Shown here: positions 6,461 to 13,746 of the stretch, piece by piece | How the letters are laid out: every line of letters starts with the position of its first letter | How positions within the stretch are numbered: position 1 is the first letter of the stretch | Source of the DNA: an uncultured Senegalimassilia sp. | GTDB lineage: Bacteria; Actinomycetota; Coriobacteriia; Coriobacteriales; Eggerthellaceae | DNA: 14,165 nucleotides | Reading direction: 5' to 3' | Assembly (NCBI RefSeq): GCF_934636665.1 | Contig: NZ_CAKUAT010000027.1 | Coordinates: forward strand, 1 to 14,165 | Made by a program: the position numbers and the translations under genes | Notes under the pieces: model-generated | Databases searched by the model: none | What the model was told of the DNA's origin: nothing | Seen by the model: only the letters and a program-made list of their open reading frames with translations

Positions 6461-8247
6461 TATGCGACCCCCTCGCCTTCGCTCACGCGCACGGCCAGCG
6501 TCGCGCCTGTGGGCGCGACATCAAGGGAGAAGCGGACATCGCGGCGCTCGAGAATCCGGCGCAGCTCCTCAAGGGAGCGCGTGTAACCCTCGGTCTGCGC
6601 CGATTCCTCAGCTTCCAGGGCGGCGCGCATCTCCACGATGCGGCGGCTCCGGCCCGCATCCGCGCTTTCACCGGCTTTCACGTTGTCGCTGACGAACAGC
6701 ATGAGGATGGGGTTGCTCGCTGCGAACGCCGCCGCCGCGAAATCGTAGAGGCAGTCGTAGAGCACGCTTACCGTGGAGGCGGGCAGCATGCGCTTGACGT
6801 CCACGAGCGCGGCGCAGTCGATGCCCAAGGTGCGCAAGTCGGCGGCGGTTTCGTTGAACACCAGCTGAAGGCGCTCGCGGTTGAATGCCGGGTCGCTTTT
6901 CCCTGCCAGCACCAGGCCGCCCTTGCGTTTGCAGTACGCGATGAGCAGCTTGACCTCGGTGAGCCGCTCGCGCCGCTTCGCCAAGCTTTGCGGGTCGTTG
7001 CCGCGGGGGAGGTCGGATAGCAGTTCGTCGATGCGGCGGGTCTTCGCTGCAAGCGTTTGCTCGATCTCGTCGACCAGCGCGCGCTCCTGTTGCGTACGGT
7101 ACAGCACGCTGTCGATGGCGTGTCGATGCTTCAGCATTTCGTTGTGCGCTCGTAGGCTGTCCCTTCGCTGCTCGAGCGTTTCGCGCCGATCGTCGATAGC
7201 GGTGACGCCCTCGGCCAGCAGCGCCGACCCGCCGGTGACGTTGTATCCCCGAAACAGCGTATGGGGGACCGCCGTGGTGCGGAAGCTCGAGATGCTTCGG
7301 CGGGGAAGGTCGGACTGCAGGAACATGGAATGCAGCGCCTCGTCGTTGTCGCTTGGCTGGAACTGCGCGGTGTGCAGCGCCACCTCACCGGTGCGCGAAA
7401 GGATGCGCAGGTTGAACGGAAGCGCGGAGAACATGGATTCGCGCCAATAGTATGAAGGAAGTATTCCCAGGTCAAGCGCTATCTCAAGGCAGGATATCAA
7501 CAGAACGCTGTACACGAGCGCAAGGTTGGAGCCGATCAGGAACCGCAGGATGTAGAGCACCGTGTACGTTCCCAGCACGCCCACGACAAGGACCATGGGC
7601 ACGAACGCGCTGCGCAGCTGTTTGCGCGCCGCGGCGAAGGAGCAGGCGAAGAAGAGCGCGATCTGCGTGATCATCCACCCGAGCACCACCCAATATCCCG
7701 GGCCGTACGTGTAGCTGCCCGACCACAGCGGATCGTCGAACGAGAAGAGGAGCACCACGTGATGCAGGTTGTTCGTGAGCACGAGCGCGATGAGCGCCGC
7801 ATCGATGGCCAGCACGGCCCGTTTCGCGTAACTTGTGACGGGCATGCGGTCAAGCGCCGAGGCGCGCATGGCGCTGAACAGGCTGAACGTGCCGGTCAGC
7901 AGCATGGGCACGTAATAGAGATACCACATGATGGAAACCAGGTGGTCGTTGCCGGTTTGGTATTTCAGCGTGACGATGAGCAGCCAGGCCACGCACAGGG
8001 CGGCGTTCGCCTTCAGGTAGCGCGCGATTAGCGCGTCCGAGCAGCGCAGGTGGATGGTGAACCCCCAGGCAGCCAGCAAGGGGGCCATGGCCAGCATGAA
8101 GCCCGTCGAGCGCGATGCGCCGGTGGGCATGCCGTGCAGGTTCGGCGTGGCGAAGTGGCCCACGGCCTGCAGCACGGCGAGCACCACGCCCAGCACGGCG
8201 CCCGCGATGGCGCACGCGATCAGCACATGTTTGCGGTCGATGACCAT
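6460..8247 (-). CDS. 7-TM sensor protein resembling a histidine kinase without catalytic motifs
   Basis: The 595-residue product starts with seven or eight hydrophobic segments between residues 7 and 262, with motifs such as YYVPMLLTGTFSLFSA and LTNNLHHVVLLFSF typical of the N-terminal 7-TM domain of histidine kinases. A cytoplasmic region follows (about 285-345), then a long charged helical stretch (350-410) where a dimerisation domain would be. The HxxxQ-type phosphorylation motif is not evident. The C-terminus (about 425-595) looks like a decayed ATPase fold: the position expected for the Asn-containing box reads VLYDCLYDFAAAAFAASNP, and no DxGxG or GxGL loop is visible. It is probably a pseudokinase or co-sensor. 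The ATG at 8247 has GGAAGG upstream; earlier in-frame starts would add 68 unfamily-like residues. It is the first gene of the operon and faces the zinc-ribbon gene divergently. Confidence 0.85.
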   Translation of the reverse strand: MVIDRKHVLIACAIAGAVLGVVLAVLQAVGHFATPNLHGMPTGASRSTGFMLAMAPLLAAWGFTIHLRCSDALIARYLKANAALCVAWLLIVTLKYQTGNDHLVSIMWYLYYVPMLLTGTFSLFSAMRASALDRMPVTSYAKRAVLAIDAALIALVLTNNLHHVVLLFSFDDPLWSGSYTYGPGYWVVLGWMITQIALFFACSFAAARKQLRSAFVPMVLVVGVLGTYTVLYILRFLIGSNLALVYSVLLISCLEIALDLGILPSYYWRESMFSALPFNLRILSRTGEVALHTAQFQPSDNDEALHSMFLQSDLPRRSISSFRTTAVPHTLFRGYNVTGGSALLAEGVTAIDDRRETLEQRRDSLRAHNEMLKHRHAIDSVLYRTQQERALVDEIEQTLAAKTRRIDELLSDLPRGNDPQSLAKRRERLTEVKLLIAYCKRKGGLVLAGKSDPAFNRERLQLVFNETAADLRTLGIDCAALVDVKRMLPASTVSVLYDCLYDFAAAAFAASNPILMLFVSDNVKAGESADAGRSRRIVEMRAALEAEESAQTEGYTRSLEELRRILERRDVRFSLDVAPTGATLAVRVSEGEGVA

Positions 8248-8283
8248 GGCCGCCTTCCCCTTTCCGTTTGCTCGTTTCGGCTC

Positions 8284-8312
8284 ATTGTACGCGCTCGGTC
8301 GGCCATTGTTCC
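8284..8312 (-). promoter_or_regulatory. Possible promoter of the sensor/kinase/regulator operon
   Basis: Read leftward, GGAACA (complement of 8307-8312) is followed after 17 bases by TACAAT (8284-8289), a five-of-six match to the -10 consensus. The -35 match is only three of six. The position, 37 bases before the start codon, is suitable. Confidence 0.45.
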
Positions 8313-8340
8313 CCGGATCGCAAAGTCGGGCCGCGGGTTG

Positions 8341-8360
8341 CTGAAATGCGGCTGAAAATG
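8341..8360. promoter_or_regulatory. Short direct repeat spaced one helical turn
   Basis: CTGAAATG at 8341-8348 recurs as CTGAAAATG at 8352-8360, 11 bases on. It lies in the divergent gap between the sensor operon and the zinc-ribbon gene. Tandem half-sites at this spacing are common for response regulators, but the repeat is short enough to arise by chance. Confidence 0.25.
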
Positions 8361-8449
8361 GGACAGCATGGCGCTCTTGGAACGCCTGGCTTTGGTAAGC
8401 TGTTAGCAGAGGTTTTCTCCACATACGCATTCGGGAAAGGGAAAAAGCC

Positions 8450-9901
8450 ATGGCCCAAGAATCGGTGAACTATCAATGTCCGAACTGCATGGGGCCGCTG
8501 CGCTACAAGGGCGATAGCGGCATGCTCGAGTGCGAATTCTGCGAATCGACGTTCACGCCGGCCCAGGTCGAGGAGGCGTACGCGGCCAAACAGCAAGAGG
8601 CCGACGAGAAGGCCGAGGCCGCGGCCGCGCGCGCCGAAGCCGGCGAGCAATCAAGCTTCGAGCGCATGGCCGATGAGGCCGCCGGGGCGTCGTCGGTGGT
8701 CACCGAGGACGTCATCGACGCCGCCGTGGCGGTCGGTGCTCAAGCCGATAGCTCCATCGCATCGTATCTCTCGCGCGCCAGCTGGAACGAGGAGGAGCGC
8801 GCCGGCATGCGCACCTACCTGTGCTCGTCGTGCGGCGCGCAGTTGACGTCCGACGCCACCACCGCCATCCAGGAATGCCCCTACTGCGGTAACCAGGCTA
8901 TGGCGCCCGGTTCGTTCGTGGACACTGCCAAGCCCGACCTGGTCATCCCGTTCAAGTTGGACAAAGCGGCTGCCGAGCAGGCGCTTACCGACTACTACAA
9001 GGGCAAGAAGTTCCTTGCGAAGGAATTCGCCGCGCAAAACCGCATCGCCCATGTGCAGGGCGTGTACGTGCCGTTCTGGCTCTACGACGGGTCAGCCAGC
9101 GGCGAGGGCACCTTCGAGGCGCGCAACATCCGCACCTGGCGCGAGGGCAAGTACGAGGTCACGGAAACCCACGTGTACAACGCGTGGCGCCAGGGCTCGT
9201 CGGAGTTCACGCGCATTCCCGCCGACGGTTCGGCGAAAATGCCCGATGAGCACATGGACGCCATCGAGCCGTTCGACTACGACGAGCTGACCCCGTTCTC
9301 GGTGGCCTACCTGCCCGGCTACTCCGCCGAGCGCTACGACCAGGACTCCGACGCGTGCTGCCACCGCGCCGTGCGCCGCATGGAGAACACGCTGGCCGAC
9401 CAGCTGCGAGAAACCGTCACCGGCTACGACCAGGTCGACCCGGCCGACGTGGACGCCGAGGTGTCGTTCTCCGAGATCAAGCAGGCGCTGCTGCCGGTAT
9501 GGATGCTGCACACGCGCTGGAAGGATAAGGACTTCCTGTTCGCTATGAACGGCCAGACGGGGCGCTTGGTGGGCGATCTGCCGGTGTCGCCGCTGAAGGT
9601 GGTGCTGTGGTTCCTGGGTATCTTCCTGGTGGTCGGCGCCGTCATGCTGGGCGTGGACTTCGGGTTCATCCAGTTCGACGACACCGTCACCCGCGTGGGC
9701 GTCGACGCGGGCGTGCCGCTGGTCGTGGCCGCCGGTGTGTGCCTCTACTTCTACTCGCAGATGAAGACGGCGGTGGAGCAGCGGAGCGCGCATGCGTACG
9801 TGGTCAACGGCAGCTTCGACTTGACAGGCAGCGATGACACGTTCGTCACCTCGTACCAGACGCGTACGCTTGTGGAAACGGATGACGACGACAAGCGGTA
9901 A
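8450..9901 (+). CDS. Membrane protein with two TFIIB-type zinc ribbons (YdjG-like)
   Basis: This 483-residue protein has two CxxC...CxxC zinc ribbons: Cys10/Cys13 with Cys28/Cys31, and Cys125/Cys128 with Cys143/Cys146. A charged helix rich in Ala, Glu and Lys separates them (about 37-80). The middle region (160-375) contains conserved-looking stretches such as KPDLVIPFKLDKAAAEQAL and GVYVPFWLYDG, typical of this zinc-ribbon family. Two hydrophobic helices (about 383-403 and 418-436) place it in the membrane, with the ribbons presumably cytosolic. GGGAAAGGG precedes the ATG. The SPFH gene follows 144 bases later on the same strand. In Bacillus subtilis the relative YdjG works with the SPFH protein YdjI and the TPM-domain protein YdjH to hold PspA at the membrane during envelope stress; that role is inferred here from family and neighbour. 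Confidence 0.85.
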   Translation: MAQESVNYQCPNCMGPLRYKGDSGMLECEFCESTFTPAQVEEAYAAKQQEADEKAEAAAARAEAGEQSSFERMADEAAGASSVVTEDVIDAAVAVGAQADSSIASYLSRASWNEEERAGMRTYLCSSCGAQLTSDATTAIQECPYCGNQAMAPGSFVDTAKPDLVIPFKLDKAAAEQALTDYYKGKKFLAKEFAAQNRIAHVQGVYVPFWLYDGSASGEGTFEARNIRTWREGKYEVTETHVYNAWRQGSSEFTRIPADGSAKMPDEHMDAIEPFDYDELTPFSVAYLPGYSAERYDQDSDACCHRAVRRMENTLADQLRETVTGYDQVDPADVDAEVSFSEIKQALLPVWMLHTRWKDKDFLFAMNGQTGRLVGDLPVSPLKVVLWFLGIFLVVGAVMLGVDFGFIQFDDTVTRVGVDAGVPLVVAAGVCLYFYSQMKTAVEQRSAHAYVVNGSFDLTGSDDTFVTSYQTRTLVETDDDDKR

Positions 9902-10045
9902 CCGATTTTCACCGGTCGCAAAGGGCGCCGATCATCGCTTCCGTAACGGAACGGCCGGCGCCGCGGGCGATCGGGTATAACCAGGCTCTACCTAATAGGT
10001 TTTGGAATAGCGAACGAACAGGCAGCATCGGAGAAGGAGGACATC

Positions 10046-11419
10046 ATGGGTTTGATCAAAGCGGGTATCGGAGCTGCAGGCGGCGTGCTGGCCGACTCTT
10101 GGCGCGAGTATTTCTACTGCGATTCGCTTGAGGCCGACGTGCTGTGCGCGAAGGGGCAGAAGCGCATCTCGGACAAGGGCCGCAGCTCAAATACCAAGGG
10201 CGAGAGCAACATCATCTCGGACGGCTCCATCATCGCGGTGAACGAGGGCCAGTTCATGATCATCGTCGAGCAGGGCGCCATCGTGGACGCCTGCGGCGAG
10301 GCGGGCGAGTTCGTGTTCGACAAGTCCACCGAGCCCAGCCTGTTCTTCGGCGAGTCCGGCACGCTGGGCGACCGCATCAAGAAGTCGTTCGAGCGCGTGG
10401 GCGCGCGTTTCTCCTTCGGCGGCGACACGGGCAAGGACCAGCGCGTGTACTTCTTCAACGCGAAGGAGATCGTGGGCAACAAGTACGGCACGGCCCAGCC
10501 GGTGCCGTTCCGCGTGGTGGACGCCAACATCGGCCTTGACGTGGACATCTCCGTGCGCTGCAACGGCGAGTACTCCTACAAGATCGTCGACCCGCTCATG
10601 TTCTACAAGAACGTCTGCGGCAACGTTGAGGAGCCCTACACGCGCGACAAGATCGATTCCCAGCTGAAAAGCGAGCTTTTGACCGCGCTGCAGCCGGCGT
10701 TCGCGAAGATCAGCGCCATGGGCGTGCGTTATTCGGCCGTGCCGGCGCACACCACCGAGCTTGCCGACGCCCTGAACGAGGTGCTGTCTGAGAAGTGGGG
10801 CGAGCTGCGCGGTCTTAAGGTGGCAAGCTTCGGCGTGAACGCCATCGCGGCGTCCGAAGAGGACGAGCAGATGATCAAGGACCTGCAGAAGGCCGCGGTC
10901 ATGCGCGACCCGAACATGGCGGCTGCCAACCTGGCGGCATCGCAGGCCGACGCCATGCGCACGGCCGCCGCGAATGAGAACGGCGCCATGATGGGCTTCA
11001 TGGGCATGGGTATGGCCAACGCGGTGGGCGGCATGAACCCGCAGGGTCTGTACGGCCAGGGCGGCAGCGCCCCGCAAAGCCAGTATCCCGTGGCGGCGGG
11101 CGGCGGCTTCGCGGCGCCTACCCCCGAGCCTGCTCCCGCAGCAGCGCCGGCGGCGGCACCGGCTGCAGGAGGCGATGCGTGGACGTGCTCTTGCGGCGCC
11201 TCCAACACCGGCAAGTTCTGCAGCAACTGCGGCAGCCCCAAGCCCGAGCCGCCCGCGGCAGCCGGTGAGTGGACCTGCTCGTGCGGTGCGAAGAACACCG
11301 GCAAGTTCTGCTGCAACTGCGGCAGCCCCAAGCCCGCAGGCGATGGCGGCTGGGATTGCCAGTGCGGCCAGCACAACACCGGCGCGTTCTGCAGCAACTG
11401 CGGCACGAAGCGCCCGTAA
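10046..11419 (+). CDS. SPFH-domain protein with three C-terminal zinc ribbons (YdjI-like)
   Basis: This 457-residue protein belongs to the SPFH/band-7 group once annotated as virion core proteins. The SPFH core spans about 55-285, with GQFMIIVEQGAIVDACGEAGEFVFD, VYFFNAKEIVGNKYGT and VPFRVVDANIGLDVDISVRCNGEYSYKI as landmarks. A low-complexity linker (about 325-377, rich in Gly, Ala, Pro, Gln) leads to three tandem ribbons of the pattern WxCxCGxxNTGxFCxNCG, with cysteines 381/383/392/395, 411/413/422/425 and 438/440/449/452. There is no strong membrane helix, so membrane contact is probably peripheral or through the upstream zinc-ribbon protein. A near-perfect ribosome site (GAAGGAGG) lies 6 bases before the ATG. 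A -10-like TATAAC at 9976-9981 lacks a good -35, so co-transcription with the upstream gene is possible. The likely role is a membrane scaffold or stress adaptor. Confidence 0.9.
   Translation: MGLIKAGIGAAGGVLADSWREYFYCDSLEADVLCAKGQKRISDKGRSSNTKGESNIISDGSIIAVNEGQFMIIVEQGAIVDACGEAGEFVFDKSTEPSLFFGESGTLGDRIKKSFERVGARFSFGGDTGKDQRVYFFNAKEIVGNKYGTAQPVPFRVVDANIGLDVDISVRCNGEYSYKIVDPLMFYKNVCGNVEEPYTRDKIDSQLKSELLTALQPAFAKISAMGVRYSAVPAHTTELADALNEVLSEKWGELRGLKVASFGVNAIAASEEDEQMIKDLQKAAVMRDPNMAAANLAASQADAMRTAAANENGAMMGFMGMGMANAVGGMNPQGLYGQGGSAPQSQYPVAAGGGFAAPTPEPAPAAAPAAAPAAGGDAWTCSCGASNTGKFCSNCGSPKPEPPAAAGEWTCSCGAKNTGKFCCNCGSPKPAGDGGWDCQCGQHNTGAFCSNCGTKRP
11180..11416 (+). repeat. Tandem in-frame repeats encoding zinc ribbons
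   Basis: Three units start at the Trp codons 11180, 11270 and 11351, giving steps of 90 and 81 bases. Bases 11204-11245 and 11294-11335 differ at only one of 42 positions, which points to a recent duplication or to gene conversion. The third unit is more divergent. Confidence 0.85.
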
Positions 11420-11582
11420 GGCGGCTTGCGCGCGGCATGCGCGGCAGGACCCCGTTCCGCGCGGCGTGGGCGTAGGTCCCGTCCGGGTAGCTGAGCGCCT
11501 GGAAGGCCGTTCGCTTGCAAACGCGCGAAGCGGGGCATTCAGCCCTGACCCGCGCAGCGAAGCGCGATGCGCAAACTTGATG

Positions 11583-11616
11583 GCGGCGCCCGTATATCAT
11601 GCGGGCGCCGCTTTTT
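11583..11616 (+). terminator. Rho-independent terminator after the SPFH gene
   Basis: A perfect GC-rich 10-bp stem (11583-11592 with 11602-11611, 9-base loop) is followed by TTTTT at 11612-11616. It lies about 165 bases past the SPFH stop, giving a long 3' untranslated region. In the convergent arrangement it may also block the kinase transcript coming from the right, for which no separate terminator is visible. Confidence 0.88.
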
Positions 11617-11695
11617 GCGGGTAGGGTCTCTTCGCCAACGATGCTCCGCTCATGGCGCTTGGGCCGTGGTTGACGCACGCTTAGAATCCAATCGG

Positions 11696-12838
11696 CTACT
11701 TCGCAGCGCCTAGCTTAGGGAGGGTTACGAGCATGACGGTGCCGTGGCTGGAGCTGTTCTCGACTTCGATCGTGCCACCGTGAAGCGTCGCGATTTCCCA
11801 TACCAGCGACAGGCCCAACCCTACGCCCCCGTATTCCCTGCTGCGAGACTTGTCAACGCGGAAAAACGGCTGGAACACGCTGTCTCGGTGCTGTTCGGGG
11901 ATTCCGAAGCCCTCGTCTTCAATGCGGATGAGAACGCGATCGTCTTCCTCGTCGACGGTCACGTTGATCGTCGAGGCGGGACGGCTGTAGCGAATTGCGT
12001 TCTCGACAAGGTTGAACATCATCCGGTACATCAATGGGTCGCTGCCGCTCATCAGGCTGTTCCCGCGGCAGGCGAGGGCGATGCCCTTTTGGTCGGCGAG
12101 CGGGGCGAGGTCTGCTAGCACCTCCTCGATCAGGGGCGCGAGTTCGATTTCGTCGTTGCAGGGGATGGCGCGCAGCTCGCTCATTTCGAGCAGTGTGCTC
12201 GTCATGCTCGACATTCTCTCGGTTTGCTCGCGCAGCAGCGTAAGAAGGTCGTTGGTCGCGGGCGGTACGTTAGGGTGTTCTACTGCGAATAGCTCCATTT
12301 GGGCCTGCATGAGCGCCAGCGGCGTGCGCAACTCGTGCGCGGCGTTGCCGGAGAACTGGCGTTGCGCGGCGAAACCCGCGTCAAGGCGATTTATCATGCT
12401 GTTGAACGATTCGCTGAACCTTTTGAATTCCGGAGGCACGTCCTCGCTGATTTTCGAATCGGCAAGATTCCCTGGTTGCACGTGTTCGATTTGCGCGGCG
12501 AAAGCCCGTAGGGGCCTGAGTGCGCGGCCGCTTGCGAAGTATGCGAGCACGCCTCCGATAAGCGTCACCGCAGCGGTAATGCACCAGCTTGTAGCGCCGA
12601 ACGACTTTTGCGCGTCGCTCACTACGATCGTCAGCTCGTTGCCGACGTCCTCGCTTCCTGGGTCGAATGACTTGGGAACATCCTCGTTCACGTTGCTATA
12701 AGCCGATACCTCGCTACCGATCTCATCCATATATTGCATTCCGGAATAGCCGACAAGGAAGTTCATCGATAGGCAGGCCGCGCAGACGAGGGCGGCCGTC
12801 ATCAACGTGATGCGCCATTGCAGTGAAAGGTCCTTCAT
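11696..12838 (-). CDS. Sensor histidine kinase, HisKA/HAMP type
   Basis: A 380-residue kinase of the EnvZ/QseC layout. Two membrane helices (about 9-31 and 83-104) flank a short extracytoplasmic sensor loop of about 50 acidic residues. A HAMP region follows (about 103-157), then HisKA with FSGNAAHELRTPLAL (His168), and the ATPase domain with NLVENAIRYS (Asn276/Asn280), DEGFGI (Asp308-Gly310), FFRVDKSRS and GGVGLGLSLV. All catalytic motifs are intact. The start codon overlaps the stop codon of the response-regulator gene by four bases (ATGA), with GGAGG from the regulator's last codons 7 bases upstream, so the two are translationally coupled. The sensor loop has no cysteine or metal-binding cluster that would reveal the signal. 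The codons look less GC-extreme than those of the SPFH and zinc-ribbon genes. Confidence 0.95.
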   Translation of the reverse strand: MKDLSLQWRITLMTAALVCAACLSMNFLVGYSGMQYMDEIGSEVSAYSNVNEDVPKSFDPGSEDVGNELTIVVSDAQKSFGATSWCITAAVTLIGGVLAYFASGRALRPLRAFAAQIEHVQPGNLADSKISEDVPPEFKRFSESFNSMINRLDAGFAAQRQFSGNAAHELRTPLALMQAQMELFAVEHPNVPPATNDLLTLLREQTERMSSMTSTLLEMSELRAIPCNDEIELAPLIEEVLADLAPLADQKGIALACRGNSLMSGSDPLMYRMMFNLVENAIRYSRPASTINVTVDEEDDRVLIRIEDEGFGIPEQHRDSVFQPFFRVDKSRSREYGGVGLGLSLVWEIATLHGGTIEVENSSSHGTVMLVTLPKLGAAK

Positions 12839-13509
12839 TCGCGTTCCTCCATCACGTAGCCTTGCCCTATGCGGTTGCTGATAGGGTCGTGCCCGAGCGC
12901 TTCGCGCAGTTTCTTCCTAAGCGCCGACATATGGACCCTGGCTGAATTGCTGAAGCTGTTCGCGCTGCAGTCCCACACGTGCTCGAGGAGCTCCTCTTGG
13001 CTAACCGGTCGCCCTTGGTTGAGCATCAGGTACTCCAATATGCCCGTTTCCTTTCGAGTCAGGGAAAGGGATCGATTGTTTGCGCAAGCCTTACGAGAGC
13101 TTGTGTCAAAAGAAAGGGTTCCGCAGGTCAGCACGGTGCTGTCTTGAACAAATCGCCTGCGGGTCAGGCTTCGTATCCTGGCTGCGAGCTCTTCTAGGTG
13201 AAACGGTTTTGTCAGGTAATCGTTGGCTCCCGCGTCCAAGCCGCTTACTTTATCGGAGATGTCGCTTCGCGCCGATAAGATCAGCACCTTCGTATCATGG
13301 TCGGTTTCCCGAAGCGTTTCAAGCACCGTCATGCCGTCCGCGCCGGGAAGGTTCAGGTCGAGCACGACCAGGTCGAAGGTTTCGATGGCGAGCAGGTCGA
13401 TAGCCGTTTGCCCATCATGGCAGCAATCGACGCTATAGGCAAGATGGCGAAGGCTGCGGGCGATTGCGTCGCACAGCGCCTTTTCATCCTCGACAACCAA
13501 AATACGCAT
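12835..13509 (-). CDS. OmpR/PhoB-family response regulator
   Basis: The 224-residue regulator has a receiver domain (1-118) with Glu7/Asp8, phosphoacceptor Asp51 in VVLDLNLPGADGM, Ser79 and Lys101 in DYLTKPF. A winged-helix DNA-binding domain follows (about 126-222), with LSLTRKETGILEYLMLNQGRPVS and the recognition helix SNSARVHMSALRKKL. The ATG at 13509 is preferred because GGAGG stands 6 bases before it and the canonical MRILVVEDE start follows; an ATG six codons upstream (13527) has a weaker site. It is the first gene of a regulator-kinase operon transcribed leftward from the promoter at 13551-13579. It faces the CXXC/4Fe-4S gene pair, which makes these redox genes plausible targets together with its own operon. 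Confidence 0.94.
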   Translation of the reverse strand: MRILVVEDEKALCDAIARSLRHLAYSVDCCHDGQTAIDLLAIETFDLVVLDLNLPGADGMTVLETLRETDHDTKVLILSARSDISDKVSGLDAGANDYLTKPFHLEELAARIRSLTRRRFVQDSTVLTCGTLSFDTSSRKACANNRSLSLTRKETGILEYLMLNQGRPVSQEELLEHVWDCSANSFSNSARVHMSALRKKLREALGHDPISNRIGQGYVMEERE

Positions 13510-13550
13510 ATCGGGCCTCCGGCTCATACGTGTTGTTCCTTAACGCGGAT

Positions 13551-13579
13551 TTTATAGCAGACATGATTACATATGTCTA
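13551..13579 (-). promoter_or_regulatory. Sigma70-type promoter of the OmpR regulator/kinase operon
   Basis: Read leftward, TAGACA (complement of 13574-13579) is followed after exactly 17 bases by TATAAA (13551-13556), preceded by TGC. Each hexamer matches the consensus at five of six positions. Transcription would start near 13544, about 35 bases before the regulator start codon. This is the best promoter in the window. Confidence 0.7.
13559..13578. promoter_or_regulatory. Inverted repeat overlapping the -35 site (possible operator)
   Basis: AGACAT at 13559-13564 is mirrored by ATGTCT at 13573-13578 with 8 bases between. The right arm covers the -35 hexamer of the leftward promoter and the repeat lies upstream of the rightward gene pair. 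A regulator bound here could act on both directions. Confidence 0.4.
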
Positions 13580-13599
13580 AGAACGAAAGGAGCGTCAGA

Positions 13600-13746
13600 T
13601 TGTTCAAAGCAAGGAAGGCGGTATTCCAGGCGATCTTGCTGATCGTCGGGGCGGCCATGGCGGGCGTCGGCGCCCTTCGGGGTGAGGCCGACATCGTGCT
13701 CAGCAAGGCTATCAGGCTGTGTTTGGAGTGTGTTGGGATTGGGTAA
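13600..13746 (+). CDS. Small CXXC-motif membrane protein, CD1871A-like
   Basis: The gene encodes about 48 residues: a short basic start (FKARK), one hydrophobic helix (about residues 8-23), then RGEADIVLSKAIRLCLECVGIG at the C-terminus. The closing CLEC-x-GIG with its CxxC pair is the signature of the small CD1871A-family proteins, which are usually encoded next to 4Fe-4S membrane proteins. The TTG at 13600 was chosen because AAAGGAG stands 7 bases before it, and because the family is short. An in-frame ATG at 13573 would give 57 residues, but it has no ribosome site and falls inside the promoter of the opposite operon. The last codons overlap the next gene. The cysteine pair may take part in redox or metal handling; the function is not established. 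Confidence 0.75.
   Translation: MFKARKAVFQAILLIVGAAMAGVGALRGEADIVLSKAIRLCLECVGIG

Noticed and set aside
8248..8451. 68-residue N-terminal extension of the 7-TM protein
   Set aside because: It would run through the divergent promoter gap; the ATG at 8247 has a good ribosome site and starts right before the first membrane helix.
9976..9981. Separate promoter for the SPFH gene (TATAAC)
   Set aside because: No acceptable -35 hexamer lies 16-18 bases upstream, so it is only mentioned in the gene entry.
10187..11374. Leftward 395-residue open frame opposite the SPFH gene
   Set aside because: It has shadow-type composition and no ribosome site; the SPFH frame on the other strand is unambiguous.
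13573..13599. ATG start of the CXXC peptide at 13573
   Set aside because: It has no ribosome site and overlaps the -35 box of the opposite operon, whereas TTG 13600 has AAAGGAG at good spacing. It remains possible.
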